This document shows, piece by piece, positions 26,211 through 34,316 of a DNA stretch of 64,000 nt. This DNA is from CAXTKD01 sp964244885 (GTDB lineage: Bacteria > Pseudomonadota > Alphaproteobacteria > Sphingomonadales > Sphingomonadaceae). The stretch is from the NCBI GenBank assembly GCA_964244885.1, contig CAXTKD010000013.1, positions 34,633-98,632 on the forward strand, read 5' to 3'. The number at the start of each line of letters is the position of its first letter. Positions within the stretch are counted from its first letter, which is position 1. Both the position numbers and the translations under genes were made by a program. The notes beneath the pieces were generated by a model that saw only the letters and a program-made list of their open reading frames with translations, was not told where the DNA came from and did not search any database.

Positions 26211-26627
26211 TTAGCGCTTGGCGGTGCGCTTGGTGCCGAGGCCGATCTTCTTGGCGAGCGTCCGGCGCTGCTGCGCATAGTTGGGCGCGACCATCGGATA
26301 GTCCGACGGCAGGCCCCATTTGGCGCGATAGGCGTCGGGCGTCAGGCTGTAGTGCGTCATCAGGTGGCGCTTCAGCATCTTCAGCTTCTTGCCGTCCTCG
26401 AGGCAGACGATGAAGTCCGGCTTGATCGACGAGCGAACCGACACCGCCGGCTCCTGCTTGGCGGCGGGCGCGGGCGCCACGGTGCCGAGGCGCGCCAGCG
26501 TCGAATAGACGCCCTCGATGATATTGGGCAGATCGGACACCGCGACCGTATTGTTGGCGACATGCGAGGATACGATGTCGGCGGTCAGCGTCAGAAGCTC
26601 GTTATGCGCGGCGTTTGTGTCGTCCAT
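26211..26627 (-). CDS. Ros/MucR-family transcriptional regulator
   Basis: 138-residue zinc-finger-like DNA-binding regulator that in relatives controls exopolysaccharide, motility and cell-cycle genes and organises AT-rich DNA. The hallmark core is CLEDGKKLKMLKRHLMTHY followed by TPDAYRAKWGLP and YPMVAPNYA. The second zinc cysteine of Ros (CxxC) is replaced by Asp in CLED, so metal binding may be altered or absent, a variation known within the family. An AAAGGAG site lies shortly before the ATG. A lone gene with its own hairpin downstream. Confidence 0.92.
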   Translation of the reverse strand: MDDTNAAHNELLTLTADIVSSHVANNTVAVSDLPNIIEGVYSTLARLGTVAPAPAAKQEPAVSVRSSIKPDFIVCLEDGKKLKMLKRHLMTHYSLTPDAYRAKWGLPSDYPMVAPNYAQQRRTLAKKIGLGTKRTAKR

Positions 26628-26726
26628 CTTGTTGGCTCCTTTAGGCGAATAATATCGCGAAACTTGGCTTGGACGCCGCTATGTCGTTTTGGATGTAATT
26701 TGGCAAGTCGCGGCGCGAACGCTCTT

Positions 26727-27188
26727 CTAGGCGTTCAAGTCCCGGCGCATCGTGATTGCATCGAAACGTGCGCCATCGATGCCGGTATAATAGTCTTTCC
26801 GCCGCCCGACTTCGATAAAACCGGCGCGCGCATAAAGCGAAGCCGCGAGATTTCCATCGCGAACCTCCAGGAACAAGGTACGCGCGCCGCGCAACTTGGC
26901 GCCCATCGCCGCCGCGTCGATCAGCCGCCGCCCGAGGCCTTCGCCACGCGCTTCGCGCACCACCGCGACCAGCAAGAGCTCGGCCTCGTCGAGCACGCGG
27001 CGAGTCAGCGCGAAGCCGACGGGATCGCCGTCGCGGTCGGCTCGCTCGGCCCAGGTGTCGGGCGTCGCCAGCGCGCCGCCGAGCTGGACGCGCGACCACG
27101 CCTCGCCGAAGCGCGGGTCGAAGGCGTCCTCCATAACCCGGGTCAGCGCCTCCGCATCGGCCGGCGCGGCGATCGTCAGCCGGATCAC
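26727..27188 (-). CDS. rimI: Ribosomal-protein-alanine N-acetyltransferase-like GNAT protein
   Basis: GNAT acetyltransferase of 153 residues, probably acetylating the N-terminus of ribosomal protein S18. Acetyl-CoA binding is indicated by VVREARGEGLGRRLIDAA, and the C-terminal LFLEVRDGNLAASLYARAGF motif is characteristic of RimI. The GTG at 27188 is supported by the GTGA overlap with the tsaB stop; tsaB-rimI pairing is widely conserved. Confidence 0.92.
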   Translation of the reverse strand: MIRLTIAAPADAEALTRVMEDAFDPRFGEAWSRVQLGGALATPDTWAERADRDGDPVGFALTRRVLDEAELLLVAVVREARGEGLGRRLIDAAAMGAKLRGARTLFLEVRDGNLAASLYARAGFIEVGRRKDYYTGIDGARFDAITMRRDLNA

Positions 27189-27808
27189 GCCGGCAGCTTC
27201 GCATCGGGGGCGCGGACGTAGAGCGGGCGCGGCGGCAGCGCGCGGTCTTCGGGCCGCAACAGCAACACGTCGCGGGCGCTCGGCCAGTCGGGTCCGATGA
27301 TCATCAGGCTGGGCTCGACCAGCGCCAGGGTCGCGGCGCCCGATCCGGCGACCGCGTGATATTTCGCGCGCTGCGCCGCCTCGGGCGGCGAAAGCGCGGC
27401 GATCGAGTCCGCCCTCCCGTCGCGTTCGAATTGTTGAACGTAGAGCTCGCCCCGCCCCGCCTCCAGCGCGACGAATACCGAGGAGAGTTCGGGATCGCGG
27501 GCGAACGCGGCGGCGCCGACGAGCGCGGTCGACTGGAATCCGCCGACCGGCGCGCTCCACGCCAGCCCCAGGGCCCGCGCGGCGGCGACGCCGACCCTGA
27601 TGCCGGTGAAGCTGCCGGGACCGACATCGACGAGGATTTCGTCGGCGCGGCTGACGCCCGCCTCCCGCATCAGCGTTTCAATCAAGGGCAGCAGCCGTTC
27701 GGCGTGGCCCCGGCCGATCACCTCATCGGCGGCGGCGATCAGGCGCTCCCCGTCGAACAGCGCCGCCGAGCAGCTGGCGAGAGCGGTGTCGATGGCGAGG
27801 CGGATCAT
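27185..27808 (-). CDS. tsaB: tRNA threonylcarbamoyladenosine biosynthesis protein TsaB
   Basis: Partner of TsaD in making t6A37 on ANN-decoding tRNAs. The 207-residue ASKHA-fold protein shows the first phosphate strand MIRLAIDTALASCSAALF and the diagnostic GPGSFTGIRVG motif. ATG 27808 starts the conserved strand; upstream in-frame codons run into the nitroreductase. It begins seven bases after the nitroreductase stop and overlaps rimI by four bases. Confidence 0.95.
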   Translation of the reverse strand: MIRLAIDTALASCSAALFDGERLIAAADEVIGRGHAERLLPLIETLMREAGVSRADEILVDVGPGSFTGIRVGVAAARALGLAWSAPVGGFQSTALVGAAAFARDPELSSVFVALEAGRGELYVQQFERDGRADSIAALSPPEAAQRAKYHAVAGSGAATLALVEPSLMIIGPDWPSARDVLLLRPEDRALPPRPLYVRAPDAKLPA

Positions 27809-27815
27809 TCGGACG

Positions 27816-28406
27816 TCAAGCGATCCGGCATGCCTCGTCGAACGACAGGCGCGGCAGGCGCTCGAACAGCTTGTCGTCGGTGCCCTTGCCGAGCGCGCAG
27901 ATGAAATTGGTTTCGTGGGTGGTGCCGGCGAAGAAGGCGGCGTCGACCTTCGCCTTGTCGAAGCCCGACATCGGCCCGCAATCGAAGCCGAGCGCGCGGG
28001 CGGCGAGCATGAAATAGGCGCCTTGCAGCGACGAGTTGCGGAAGGCGGTCTCGCGGATCGCGTCGCCCTTGAACCAGAACTTGGCGGTCGGCTCGTGCGG
28101 GAAGAGCTGCGGCGCCTTCTCGTGGAATTCGAGATCCATGCCGATGATCGCGGTGACGGGGGCGGCGAGCACCTTGGGCGCGTTGCCCGCGCTGACGCAG
28201 GCGGCGAGCGCCTGCTTGCCCTCCGCGCTCTCGACGAAGACGAAGCGCGCCGGCGACAGGTTGGCCGATGTCGGGCCCATCTTGGCGAGATCGTAGATCG
28301 CCTGAAGGTCGTCGCGGGTGACGGGGGCATCGGACCAGCCGTTGCGGCTGCGGGCGGTGCGGAACAGCGCGTCGAGCGCGCGGTCGTCGAGGAGCGGTTC
28401 TGTCAT
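27816..28406 (-). CDS. Nitroreductase-family NAD(P)H oxidoreductase, RutE/HadB type
   Basis: FMN-dependent flavoprotein of 196 residues in the branch containing malonic semialdehyde reductase RutE. Features: RTARSRNGWSDAPVTRDDLQ near the start with the FMN-phosphate Arg residues, MGPTSANLSPARFVFV (about 43-58), and ALGFDCGPMSGFDKAKVDAA (137-156). None of the other rut pyrimidine-degradation genes is nearby, so a general quinone or semialdehyde reductase role is possible. Encoded just upstream of tsaB on the same strand. Confidence 0.88.
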   Translation of the reverse strand: MTEPLLDDRALDALFRTARSRNGWSDAPVTRDDLQAIYDLAKMGPTSANLSPARFVFVESAEGKQALAACVSAGNAPKVLAAPVTAIIGMDLEFHEKAPQLFPHEPTAKFWFKGDAIRETAFRNSSLQGAYFMLAARALGFDCGPMSGFDKAKVDAAFFAGTTHETNFICALGKGTDDKLFERLPRLSFDEACRIA

Positions 28407-28438
28407 GGCGCCCCCTTAGAGAGGCGGTGGCGCTTTCG

Positions 28439-29002
28439 CTAGATGGCGCGGACGTCGACGACTTCGGGGACGTAGTGCTTCAGGAGGTTCTCGATGCCGC
28501 CCTTCAGGGTCGCGGTCGACGACGGGCAGCCCGAGCAGGCGCCCTGCATCTGGAGGTAGACGACGCCCTTGTCGAAGCCGCGATAGATGATGTCGCCGCC
28601 GTCGTTGGCGACCGCCGGGCGGATGCGGGTGTCGATGAGGTCGCGGATCTGCGCGATGATGTCGGCGTCGGCGGGGTCGTCGTGAAGCTCGGGCTCGGCG
28701 TCGCCGACCGCGAACAGCGGCGCGCCGCTGGCGAAATGGTCGACGAGGATGCCGAGGATCTGAGGCTTCAGCATCTCCCAGTCGGCCGAGCCCTCGGCCT
28801 TGGTGACCGAGACGAAGTCGGAGCCGAAGAACACGCGCTCGACGTCGCCGAGCTCGAACAGGTTCTTCGCAAGCGGCGAGGCGTCGGCGTCCTCGGGGCG
28901 CGCGAAGTCGGCGGTGGCGCCGTCGGTGATGCCGCGTCCGGGCAGGAATTTCAGGGTCGCCGGGTTCGGCGTGCGCTCGGTCTCGATGAACATGGACGTC
29001 AT
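28439..29002 (-). CDS. Nfu-type iron-sulfur cluster carrier
   Basis: Cluster-transfer protein of 187 residues with an N-terminal Nfu_N domain (about 1-95, beginning FIETERTPNPATLKF) and a C-terminal NifU-like domain (about 115-185) whose CSGC motif (Cys156, Cys159) binds a bridging 4Fe-4S cluster in a dimer. It delivers clusters to apo-enzymes, possibly including MiaB encoded nearby. The ATG at 29002 could be replaced by a second ATG at 28993, which gives the usual family start. Confidence 0.94.
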   Translation of the reverse strand: MTSMFIETERTPNPATLKFLPGRGITDGATADFARPEDADASPLAKNLFELGDVERVFFGSDFVSVTKAEGSADWEMLKPQILGILVDHFASGAPLFAVGDAEPELHDDPADADIIAQIRDLIDTRIRPAVANDGGDIIYRGFDKGVVYLQMQGACSGCPSSTATLKGGIENLLKHYVPEVVDVRAI

Positions 29003-29024
29003 GTGGCCCCGCAGGCGCCCAAGA

Positions 29025-29489
29025 TCAAGCGAAGCGGTCGTCGGTGAGCGCGCCGGGGACGATGATCACCGGGCATGGGAGCGCCGCCGACGCCTCGCCG
29101 GCGAAGAAGCTGACGAGCGGTCCTGGGCCGCCGGTCGGGGAGGCGGCGAGGACGAGACGGCGGATGCTCGGGTCGGCCCTGATCGCGGCGAGGATCTGCT
29201 CGGCGGCGTCGCCGTGGCGGATCTCGACCGTCGGGCGGGTGCCGGTGTCGCCCAGCACGCCGTCGGCGACCTCGGCGAGCAGGCTCTCGGCCTTGTCGCG
29301 CGCCTCGGCCTCGATCGCGTCCTGGACGCCGCCGAAGGGAATGAAGTCGGTCGGCGCGATGATGTTGAGGAGGGCGACCCTGGCCCCGACCTCGATCGAG
29401 CGGCGGACCGCGAAGCGCAACGCCACCTTCGCCTCCGGCGTGTCGTCGATGACGACGAGGTAGCAGTAATCGGCGGCGTGGTCTGTCAC
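29025..29489 (-). CDS. Universal stress protein A family
   Basis: 154-residue Rossmann-like UspA-domain protein. The N-terminal strand YLVVIDDTPEAKVALRFA and the C-terminal segment GPLVSFFAGEASAALPCPVIIVPG correspond to strand 1 and the family's last strand; the usual ATP-binding G-2x-G-9x-G(S/T) motif is only partly present (SPTGGPGPLVS). Starts at GTG 29489, 22 bases before nfu, so probably cotranscribed with it. Confidence 0.88.
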   Translation of the reverse strand: MTDHAADYCYLVVIDDTPEAKVALRFAVRRSIEVGARVALLNIIAPTDFIPFGGVQDAIEAEARDKAESLLAEVADGVLGDTGTRPTVEIRHGDAAEQILAAIRADPSIRRLVLAASPTGGPGPLVSFFAGEASAALPCPVIIVPGALTDDRFA

Positions 29490-29522
29490 GCCGCCGAAAC
29501 TAGTCCGTTTGTGAGCCCGACG

Positions 29523-30182
29523 CTACTTGCGCGTCTTGGGAGGGTCGATCGCGACGTGGATCGTCTCGCCCGAGCGGCCGGGGAAGTTGGTGAACAGCGC
29601 CTGCACGAGGTTGGGCACCAGCTCGGTCAGGCTGTCGCTGCGAGTCGTCGCGTCGGCCCGGCCCTCGAACACGCTTTCGCCGTTCGACGTGCGGTTGATC
29701 TTCATCGCCACGAAGCTGCGGTAGACGGTGTAGGAATAGACCTCGGGCTGGTTCCAGCCCCACGGGCCATAGAAGGGGTCCCAGACGCCAAGGCCGTAGA
29801 AACCCCGGCCGTAGCGACCGCCGTAGCGCGGGCCCCAGGGACCGAAGCCGTAACCATAGCCGAAGCCGGCGCCGACGCCGGGACGGGTCGCGATCTTCTC
29901 GCGACCGTTGGAGACGCCGTAGTCGAGATCGACGATCAGCGTCGCGGCGCTCGCCGAGGCGGCGGGGCGGTAGCCGACGGCATAGAGCCGGTCGCGGACC
30001 AGGTTGGCATAGGTCGCGAACTCGAGCCCGCCGGCCTTCTTGGGATCGTGCGACTGGATGTAGAAGCTCTGCGCGTCGGGCGCCGGCAGCGCCTGGAAGC
30101 GGTGGACATCGGCACGGAACGGTGTCGCGCAGGCGGCGAGCAGCGACAGCGCGCCGAGTGCGAGGATTTTGGCGATGCGCAT
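29523..30182 (-). CDS. DUF4136-type lipoprotein
   Basis: 219-residue outer-envelope lipoprotein: signal with lipobox LAAC, lipidation at Cys18. The mature domain resembles DUF4136 proteins (ATYANLVRDRLYAVGYRP near the start and GESVFEGRADATTRSDSL near the end), interrupted by a Gly/Tyr/Phe/Trp-rich insert around residues 105-145. Function unknown. The ATG at 30182 opens the signal peptide. Monocistronic by spacing, between usp and trpS. Confidence 0.82.
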   Translation of the reverse strand: MRIAKILALGALSLLAACATPFRADVHRFQALPAPDAQSFYIQSHDPKKAGGLEFATYANLVRDRLYAVGYRPAASASAATLIVDLDYGVSNGREKIATRPGVGAGFGYGYGFGPWGPRYGGRYGRGFYGLGVWDPFYGPWGWNQPEVYSYTVYRSFVAMKINRTSNGESVFEGRADATTRSDSLTELVPNLVQALFTNFPGRSGETIHVAIDPPKTRK

Positions 30183-30270
30183 GGGGACTCGAACCTTCTT
30201 GTTCTTTGTTTCGGTCGTCCTGCGGCGACTACCGGCGATCAACTGAACAGGTGGTGAACAGTTCCCCCGA

Positions 30271-31269
30271 TCACCGAGTCAGGCCAACCACTTGCTTGAC
30301 CTGGGCGAGGGTCGGCTCGGCAAGCGCCGCCGCGCGGCCGGCGCCGTCGGCAAGGATGCGGTCCAGCTCGGTCTCGTCTTCCATCAGAGCGCGATAGCGT
30401 GTGCTGATGGGCGTCAGCGCCGCGACGGCGCGCTCGGCGAGCGCCGGCTTGAAGGCGCCGAAGCCCTTGCCGGCATAGTCGTCGAGCACCGCCTGCGGCG
30501 TCGTGTCGCCGAGCGCCGCGTAGAGCGCGACGAGGTTGCGCGCCTCCGGCCGCCCGTCGAGGCCGGCGACGCCCTCGGGCAGCGGTTCGGCGTCGGTCTT
30601 CGCCTTCCTGACCTTCGACGCGATGGTGTCGGCGTCGTCGTTGAGGTTGATCCGGCTCATGTCCGACGGATCGGACTTCGACATCTTGGCCTGGCCGTCG
30701 CGGAGCGACATGACGCGGGTCGCCGGGCCCTGGATGTAGGGCGCGGGCAGCGGGAAGAGCTCGACGCCGTAATCGGCGTTGAACTTCTGCGCGATGTCGC
30801 GGGCGAGCTCCAGATGTTGCTTCTGGTCCTCGCCGACCGGAACGTGGCTCGCCTTGTAGACGAGCACGTCGGCGGCCTGCAGCACCGGATAGGCGTAGAG
30901 GCCGATCGAGGCGCCCTCGCGGTCCTTGCCCGACTTCTCCTTGAACTGCGTCATGCGGTTGAGCCAGCCCATCCGCGCGGTGCAATTCAGGATCCACGCC
31001 AGCTCGGCATGCGCGCGGACCGCGCTCTGCGGGAACAGGATGGCGCGCGCCGGATCGACGCCCGACGCCAGAAGCGCCGCCGCCATCGAACGCACGTTGG
31101 CGCGAAGCTCGGCGGGGTCGTTCCAAACGGTGATGGCGTGCAGGTCGGCGAGAAAGAACACGCATTCGTGCTCGTCCTGCATCCGAACCCAGTTGCGGAT
31201 CGCCCCCAGATAATTGCCGAGGTGAAGGTTTCCGGTGGGCTGGATGCCCGAGACGACGCGATTGCTCAT
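30271..31269 (-). CDS. trpS: Tryptophanyl-tRNA synthetase
   Basis: Class I aminoacyl-tRNA synthetase charging tRNA-Trp. The HIGH-like motif GNLHLGN is at 13-19 and KMSKS at 195-199; length 332 is standard for the bacterial enzyme. Cytoplasmic dimer. It lies downstream of murJ and the PspC-like gene on the minus strand, a common alphaproteobacterial neighbourhood. Confidence 0.97.
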   Translation of the reverse strand: MSNRVVSGIQPTGNLHLGNYLGAIRNWVRMQDEHECVFFLADLHAITVWNDPAELRANVRSMAAALLASGVDPARAILFPQSAVRAHAELAWILNCTARMGWLNRMTQFKEKSGKDREGASIGLYAYPVLQAADVLVYKASHVPVGEDQKQHLELARDIAQKFNADYGVELFPLPAPYIQGPATRVMSLRDGQAKMSKSDPSDMSRINLNDDADTIASKVRKAKTDAEPLPEGVAGLDGRPEARNLVALYAALGDTTPQAVLDDYAGKGFGAFKPALAERAVAALTPISTRYRALMEDETELDRILADGAGRAAALAEPTLAQVKQVVGLTR

Positions 31270-31323
31270 GATGCGCGCGCCTTCGGGGAACCCGCCGCCG
31301 AGGTCAAGCGGCGGCGAGCGACC

Positions 31324-31632
31324 TTAGGCGGCGACGGCGTAGTCGAACCCCGCCTCGTCGTTCTCACCCGTCATCGGCGGCGCGGCTTCGGCCGGGTGAG
31401 TCACGACGTCCGCGCTCCGCGACGTGCGGACCGGGAACGCCCAGCGCGAGGCGGCGACGAGCAGCCCGGCGACGACGTAGGTGGCGAGCACCGCGACCGG
31501 AGCCCAGATCAGCGCGGCGGCCAGTGCGACGCGCAGATAATTGGCGTTGAAACCGAAATCCTCGCCCAGCGCCTCGCACACGCCGAACAGCGTGTCGTCG
31601 CGGGTGAGGAGGGAGGGCTGGGAGTTCTGCAT
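31324..31632 (-). CDS. PspC-domain membrane protein
   Basis: 102-residue protein with a PspC-like region: a short N-terminal segment DDTLFGVCEALGEDFGFNANYLRVA (resembling the PspC GVCGGLA..NPxLVRL pattern), one long hydrophobic helix (about 40-68) and a cytoplasmic or periplasmic tail. PspC proteins sense envelope stress with PspB in enterobacteria; psp partners are not in the window. ATG 31632 has GAGGA nine bases upstream. Confidence 0.75.
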   Translation of the reverse strand: MQNSQPSLLTRDDTLFGVCEALGEDFGFNANYLRVALAAALIWAPVAVLATYVVAGLLVAASRWAFPVRTSRSADVVTHPAEAAPPMTGENDEAGFDYAVAA

Positions 31633-31808
31633 CGGACTGGTCCTCGGATCGAAGCGGGACGATCCCGCCGGATGCGGAAGGCATTGCATGGGCCGTGCCA
31701 GAGGAACGTACGGCTGACTTTCCAATCGGTTAGCCGCGTCGCGATGATGAGCAGACTCCTCCGCCACGCCAAAAGTTGGGAAAACACGCCACTCATCAGG
31801 ACGGCGCT
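31633..31808. other. Gene-free leader upstream of the PspC-like gene
   Basis: First part of a 311-base gap between murJ and the PspC-like gene; the rest is the palindromic element 31809-31947. It holds a short GCGGGACGATCCCGC hairpin close to the PspC start. No further gene or clear promoter is seen. Confidence 0.4.
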
Positions 31809-31947
31809 CTAGAGCGTTTTTGTGCTGACTTAATCCACGCCGCTCATCCCGAGCGAAGTCGAGGGACGCACGGAGGGGCCATGCGTCCCTCGACTTCGCT
31901 CGGGATGAGCGGCGTGGGTGATTCAAGTCAGGCGGATTTCGCTCTAG
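31809..31947. repeat. Large palindromic element, family D, overlapping the murJ stop
   Basis: Outer ends CTAGAGCG and CGCTCTAG, then imperfectly paired CTGACTTAATC/GATTCAAGTCAG, and a perfect inner inverted repeat CCACGCCGCTCATCCCGAGC.../...GGGATGAGCGGCGTGG (31835-31917), continuing with GAAGTCGAGGGACGCA and its complement. The right end includes the murJ TAG. Only one copy is in this window. Confidence 0.9.
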
Positions 31948-33542
31948 CGCCGGCGCAGCGCCTTCAGGTCGGCGAGCTTGAAGGCTCCGAACAGCAAGGC
32001 CGCGCCGAAATAGGCGGCGGCGCCCGCGAGCATCAGGCCCCCCACCGCGACGACGCGCTCGACGAAGATGCCGCCGGTGTGGCGGTCGACGATCGGATCG
32101 AGCCCGAACAGCACCGCGCCCATCGCGGCGCTGGCGAGGATCAGGCGGAGGGTGCGCCGCTTCAGTTGCGCGTCGGCGGCGAAGTGGCCGCGCTTGTGAA
32201 GCACCCAATAGAGCAGCGCGACGTTGACCCAGGCCGAGAGCGCGGTGGAGAGCGCCAGGCCGACGTGCGCGAAACGCCAGATCAGACTCAAATTGCCGAC
32301 CAGGTTGACCAGCATCGCGGCGAGCGCGATCCGAACCGGGGTCCTGGTGTCGGCGCGGGCGTAGAAGCCCGGCGTCAGCACCTTGATCAGCACATAGGCG
32401 GGAAGGCCGAGCGAGAAGGCCGAGAGCGCGGCGGCGCTGGCGCTGGTGTCTTGCGCGGTGAAGGCGCCGAACTGGAACAGGCCGCGGATGATCGGCTCGG
32501 CGGCGATCATCAGCGCGGCGGTGGCGGGAAGCGCCAGCAGCAGCGCCAGCTCGATCGCCCGGTTCTGGTAGCTCGCCGCCGCCGCCTCGTCGCCGCCGCC
32601 GATCTGGCGCGACAGCGTCGGCAGGATCGCGGTGCCGACTCCGATGCCGATCAGGCCGAGCGGCAGCTGGTTGATGCGGTCGGCGTAATAGAGGTAGGAG
32701 ACCGAGCCTTGCGGCAGGAAGCGCGCGGCGAGCGAGGTCGAGATCAGCAGGTTGAACTGCACCGCCCCCGCGCCGAGCGCGGCGGGCCAGATGATCGCCA
32801 GCAGCTTGTTCACCTGCGGCGTCAGCCTGGGCGGCTTCAGGCGGAGCGATACGCCGGCCTTGCGGCAGGAATAGATCAGCCACAGCAATTGCATGACGCC
32901 CGACACGGTGACCGAGATCGCCTGCACGCGCGCGGTCTCGATGTCGTTCGCCCCCCGGAACACCGTCAGCCCGACGATCATGCAGATGTTGAGCAGCACC
33001 GGGGCGGCGGCATTCACCCAGAAGCGGTGGAGCGAGTTGAGGATGCCGCCCAGGAGCGAGACGAGCGAGATCAGCGCCAGATAGGGGAAGGTGATCCGCG
33101 TGAACTCGGTGGCGAGCTTGAGCTTCTCCGGCCCGCCGTCGGGGAAGCCGCCGGTCATCGCCCAGACGATCGGCGCGGCGGCGAGCATCATGACGACGGT
33201 GAAGAAGACCAGGATCGGCAGCAGCACCGACAGCACGTTCTCGGCGAAGGCGAGGCCCGCCGGGAGCCCTTCGCGCCCCTCCTTCTCCGCCTCGCCGATC
33301 GTCCGGTTGAACATCGGCACGAAGGCGGAGGCGAAGGCGCCCTCGGCGAACAGCGCGCGGAACAGATTGGGCAGGCGCCAGGCGATCAGGAAGGCGTCCG
33401 ACGCGAAGCCCGCGCCGACGAAGCGCGCCATCAGCATGTCCCGGACGAAGCCGAGGATTCGGCTGACGAGCGTCAGCCCGCCGATGACGCCGGTGGCGCG
33501 GAGGAGGCCGGTGGCGGCGGGTTTGGGCGAAAGGTTGGTCAT
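31944..33542 (-). CDS. murJ: Lipid II flippase MurJ
   Basis: Polytopic inner-membrane flippase for peptidoglycan precursor lipid II, MOP exporter superfamily; 532 residues with roughly 14 hydrophobic helices. The N-terminal GLTLVSRILGFVRDMLMARF with conserved Arg residues and the RLPNLFRALFAEGAFASAFVP segment are diagnostic. ATG 33542 is used; an in-frame GTG at 33554 preceded by AGGTGGGC is a reasonable alternative. The stop codon is embedded in the palindromic element 31809-31947. Confidence 0.96.
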   Translation of the reverse strand: MTNLSPKPAATGLLRATGVIGGLTLVSRILGFVRDMLMARFVGAGFASDAFLIAWRLPNLFRALFAEGAFASAFVPMFNRTIGEAEKEGREGLPAGLAFAENVLSVLLPILVFFTVVMMLAAAPIVWAMTGGFPDGGPEKLKLATEFTRITFPYLALISLVSLLGGILNSLHRFWVNAAAPVLLNICMIVGLTVFRGANDIETARVQAISVTVSGVMQLLWLIYSCRKAGVSLRLKPPRLTPQVNKLLAIIWPAALGAGAVQFNLLISTSLAARFLPQGSVSYLYYADRINQLPLGLIGIGVGTAILPTLSRQIGGGDEAAAASYQNRAIELALLLALPATAALMIAAEPIIRGLFQFGAFTAQDTSASAAALSAFSLGLPAYVLIKVLTPGFYARADTRTPVRIALAAMLVNLVGNLSLIWRFAHVGLALSTALSAWVNVALLYWVLHKRGHFAADAQLKRRTLRLILASAAMGAVLFGLDPIVDRHTGGIFVERVVAVGGLMLAGAAAYFGAALLFGAFKLADLKALRRR

Positions 33543-33564
33543 CGGTGGGCTCACGCCCACCTAA

Positions 33565-33643
33565 CCGTTCGTCCTGAGCTTGTCGAAGGACGTGGTGGCA
33601 CGGCCTGCGCGACCTCGTGGTTCGACAGGCTCACCACGAACGG
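33565..33643. repeat. Palindromic repeat, family C, copy 3
   Basis: Left arm CGTCCTGAGCTTGTCGAAGGACG; right arm in reverse complement CGTGGTGAGCCTGTCGAACCACG, again with the exchanged stem triplets. Located between secB and murJ, both on the minus strand. Confidence 0.88.
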
Positions 33644-33678
33644 ATGTGGGAAAATGGCGCGAAAGCGGTCGCAGCCGC

Positions 33679-34185
33679 TCAGGCGCTGCCTTCCATCACC
33701 TGGGGCATCTCGCCACCCTGCTGGCGCTGCGCCATGTAGAGCGCCATGAAGTCGATCGGCTCCAGCATCAGCGGCGGGAAGCCGCCGTCGCGGGTCGCGT
33801 CGGCGACGATGCGGCGGGCGAACGGGAAGATCAGGCGCGGCGCCTCGACCAGCAGGAAGGGCTCCAGCGCCTCCTCGGGGATGTTGCGGAGGCCGAACAG
33901 GCCGGCATAGACCAGCTCGACGATGAACGAGGTCGTGTCCTCGGTCTTGGCGGTCGCCTCGATCTTGAGTTCGACCTCGTAAACGTCGTCGCCCGCCTTG
34001 CGCGCGTTGACGTTGACGTTCATCTCGATCTGCGGCTGCGATCCCGCCTGGAAGGAGCGCGGCGCGTTCGGGTTCTCGAACGACATGTCCTTCACATATT
34101 GCGCGATGATGCCGACCTGCGGAGGCGCGTCGTCGCCCGCCGTCTCGGTCGCCAGATCGGGGGTCGCGTCGTCGGTGTCGGCCAT
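33679..34185 (-). CDS. secB: Protein-export chaperone SecB
   Basis: Cytosolic tetrameric chaperone delivering unfolded preproteins to SecA. Family features in 168 residues: IIAQYVKDMSFENPNAP, an acidic YEVELKIEATAKT strand, and LLVEAPRLIFPFARRIVAD. The N-terminal 22 residues are acidic and low complexity, common in alphaproteobacteria. Divergent from the glycosyltransferase fusion gene, sharing a 131-base intergenic region. Confidence 0.96.
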   Translation of the reverse strand: MADTDDATPDLATETAGDDAPPQVGIIAQYVKDMSFENPNAPRSFQAGSQPQIEMNVNVNARKAGDDVYEVELKIEATAKTEDTTSFIVELVYAGLFGLRNIPEEALEPFLLVEAPRLIFPFARRIVADATRDGGFPPLMLEPIDFMALYMAQRQQGGEMPQVMEGSA

Positions 34186-34316
34186 GGTCTGAAGCGTCTT
34201 TCGAGCTCGTAAAAGTGGCGCGTCCGCTAGCAGGCGGGGCAGGCGGAGGCAAGCGCGCCGCGACGCTGTTGCACATGCCCGTGGGCGCGCGCGGGCGCTA
34301 TAGGCGGCCGCATCGC

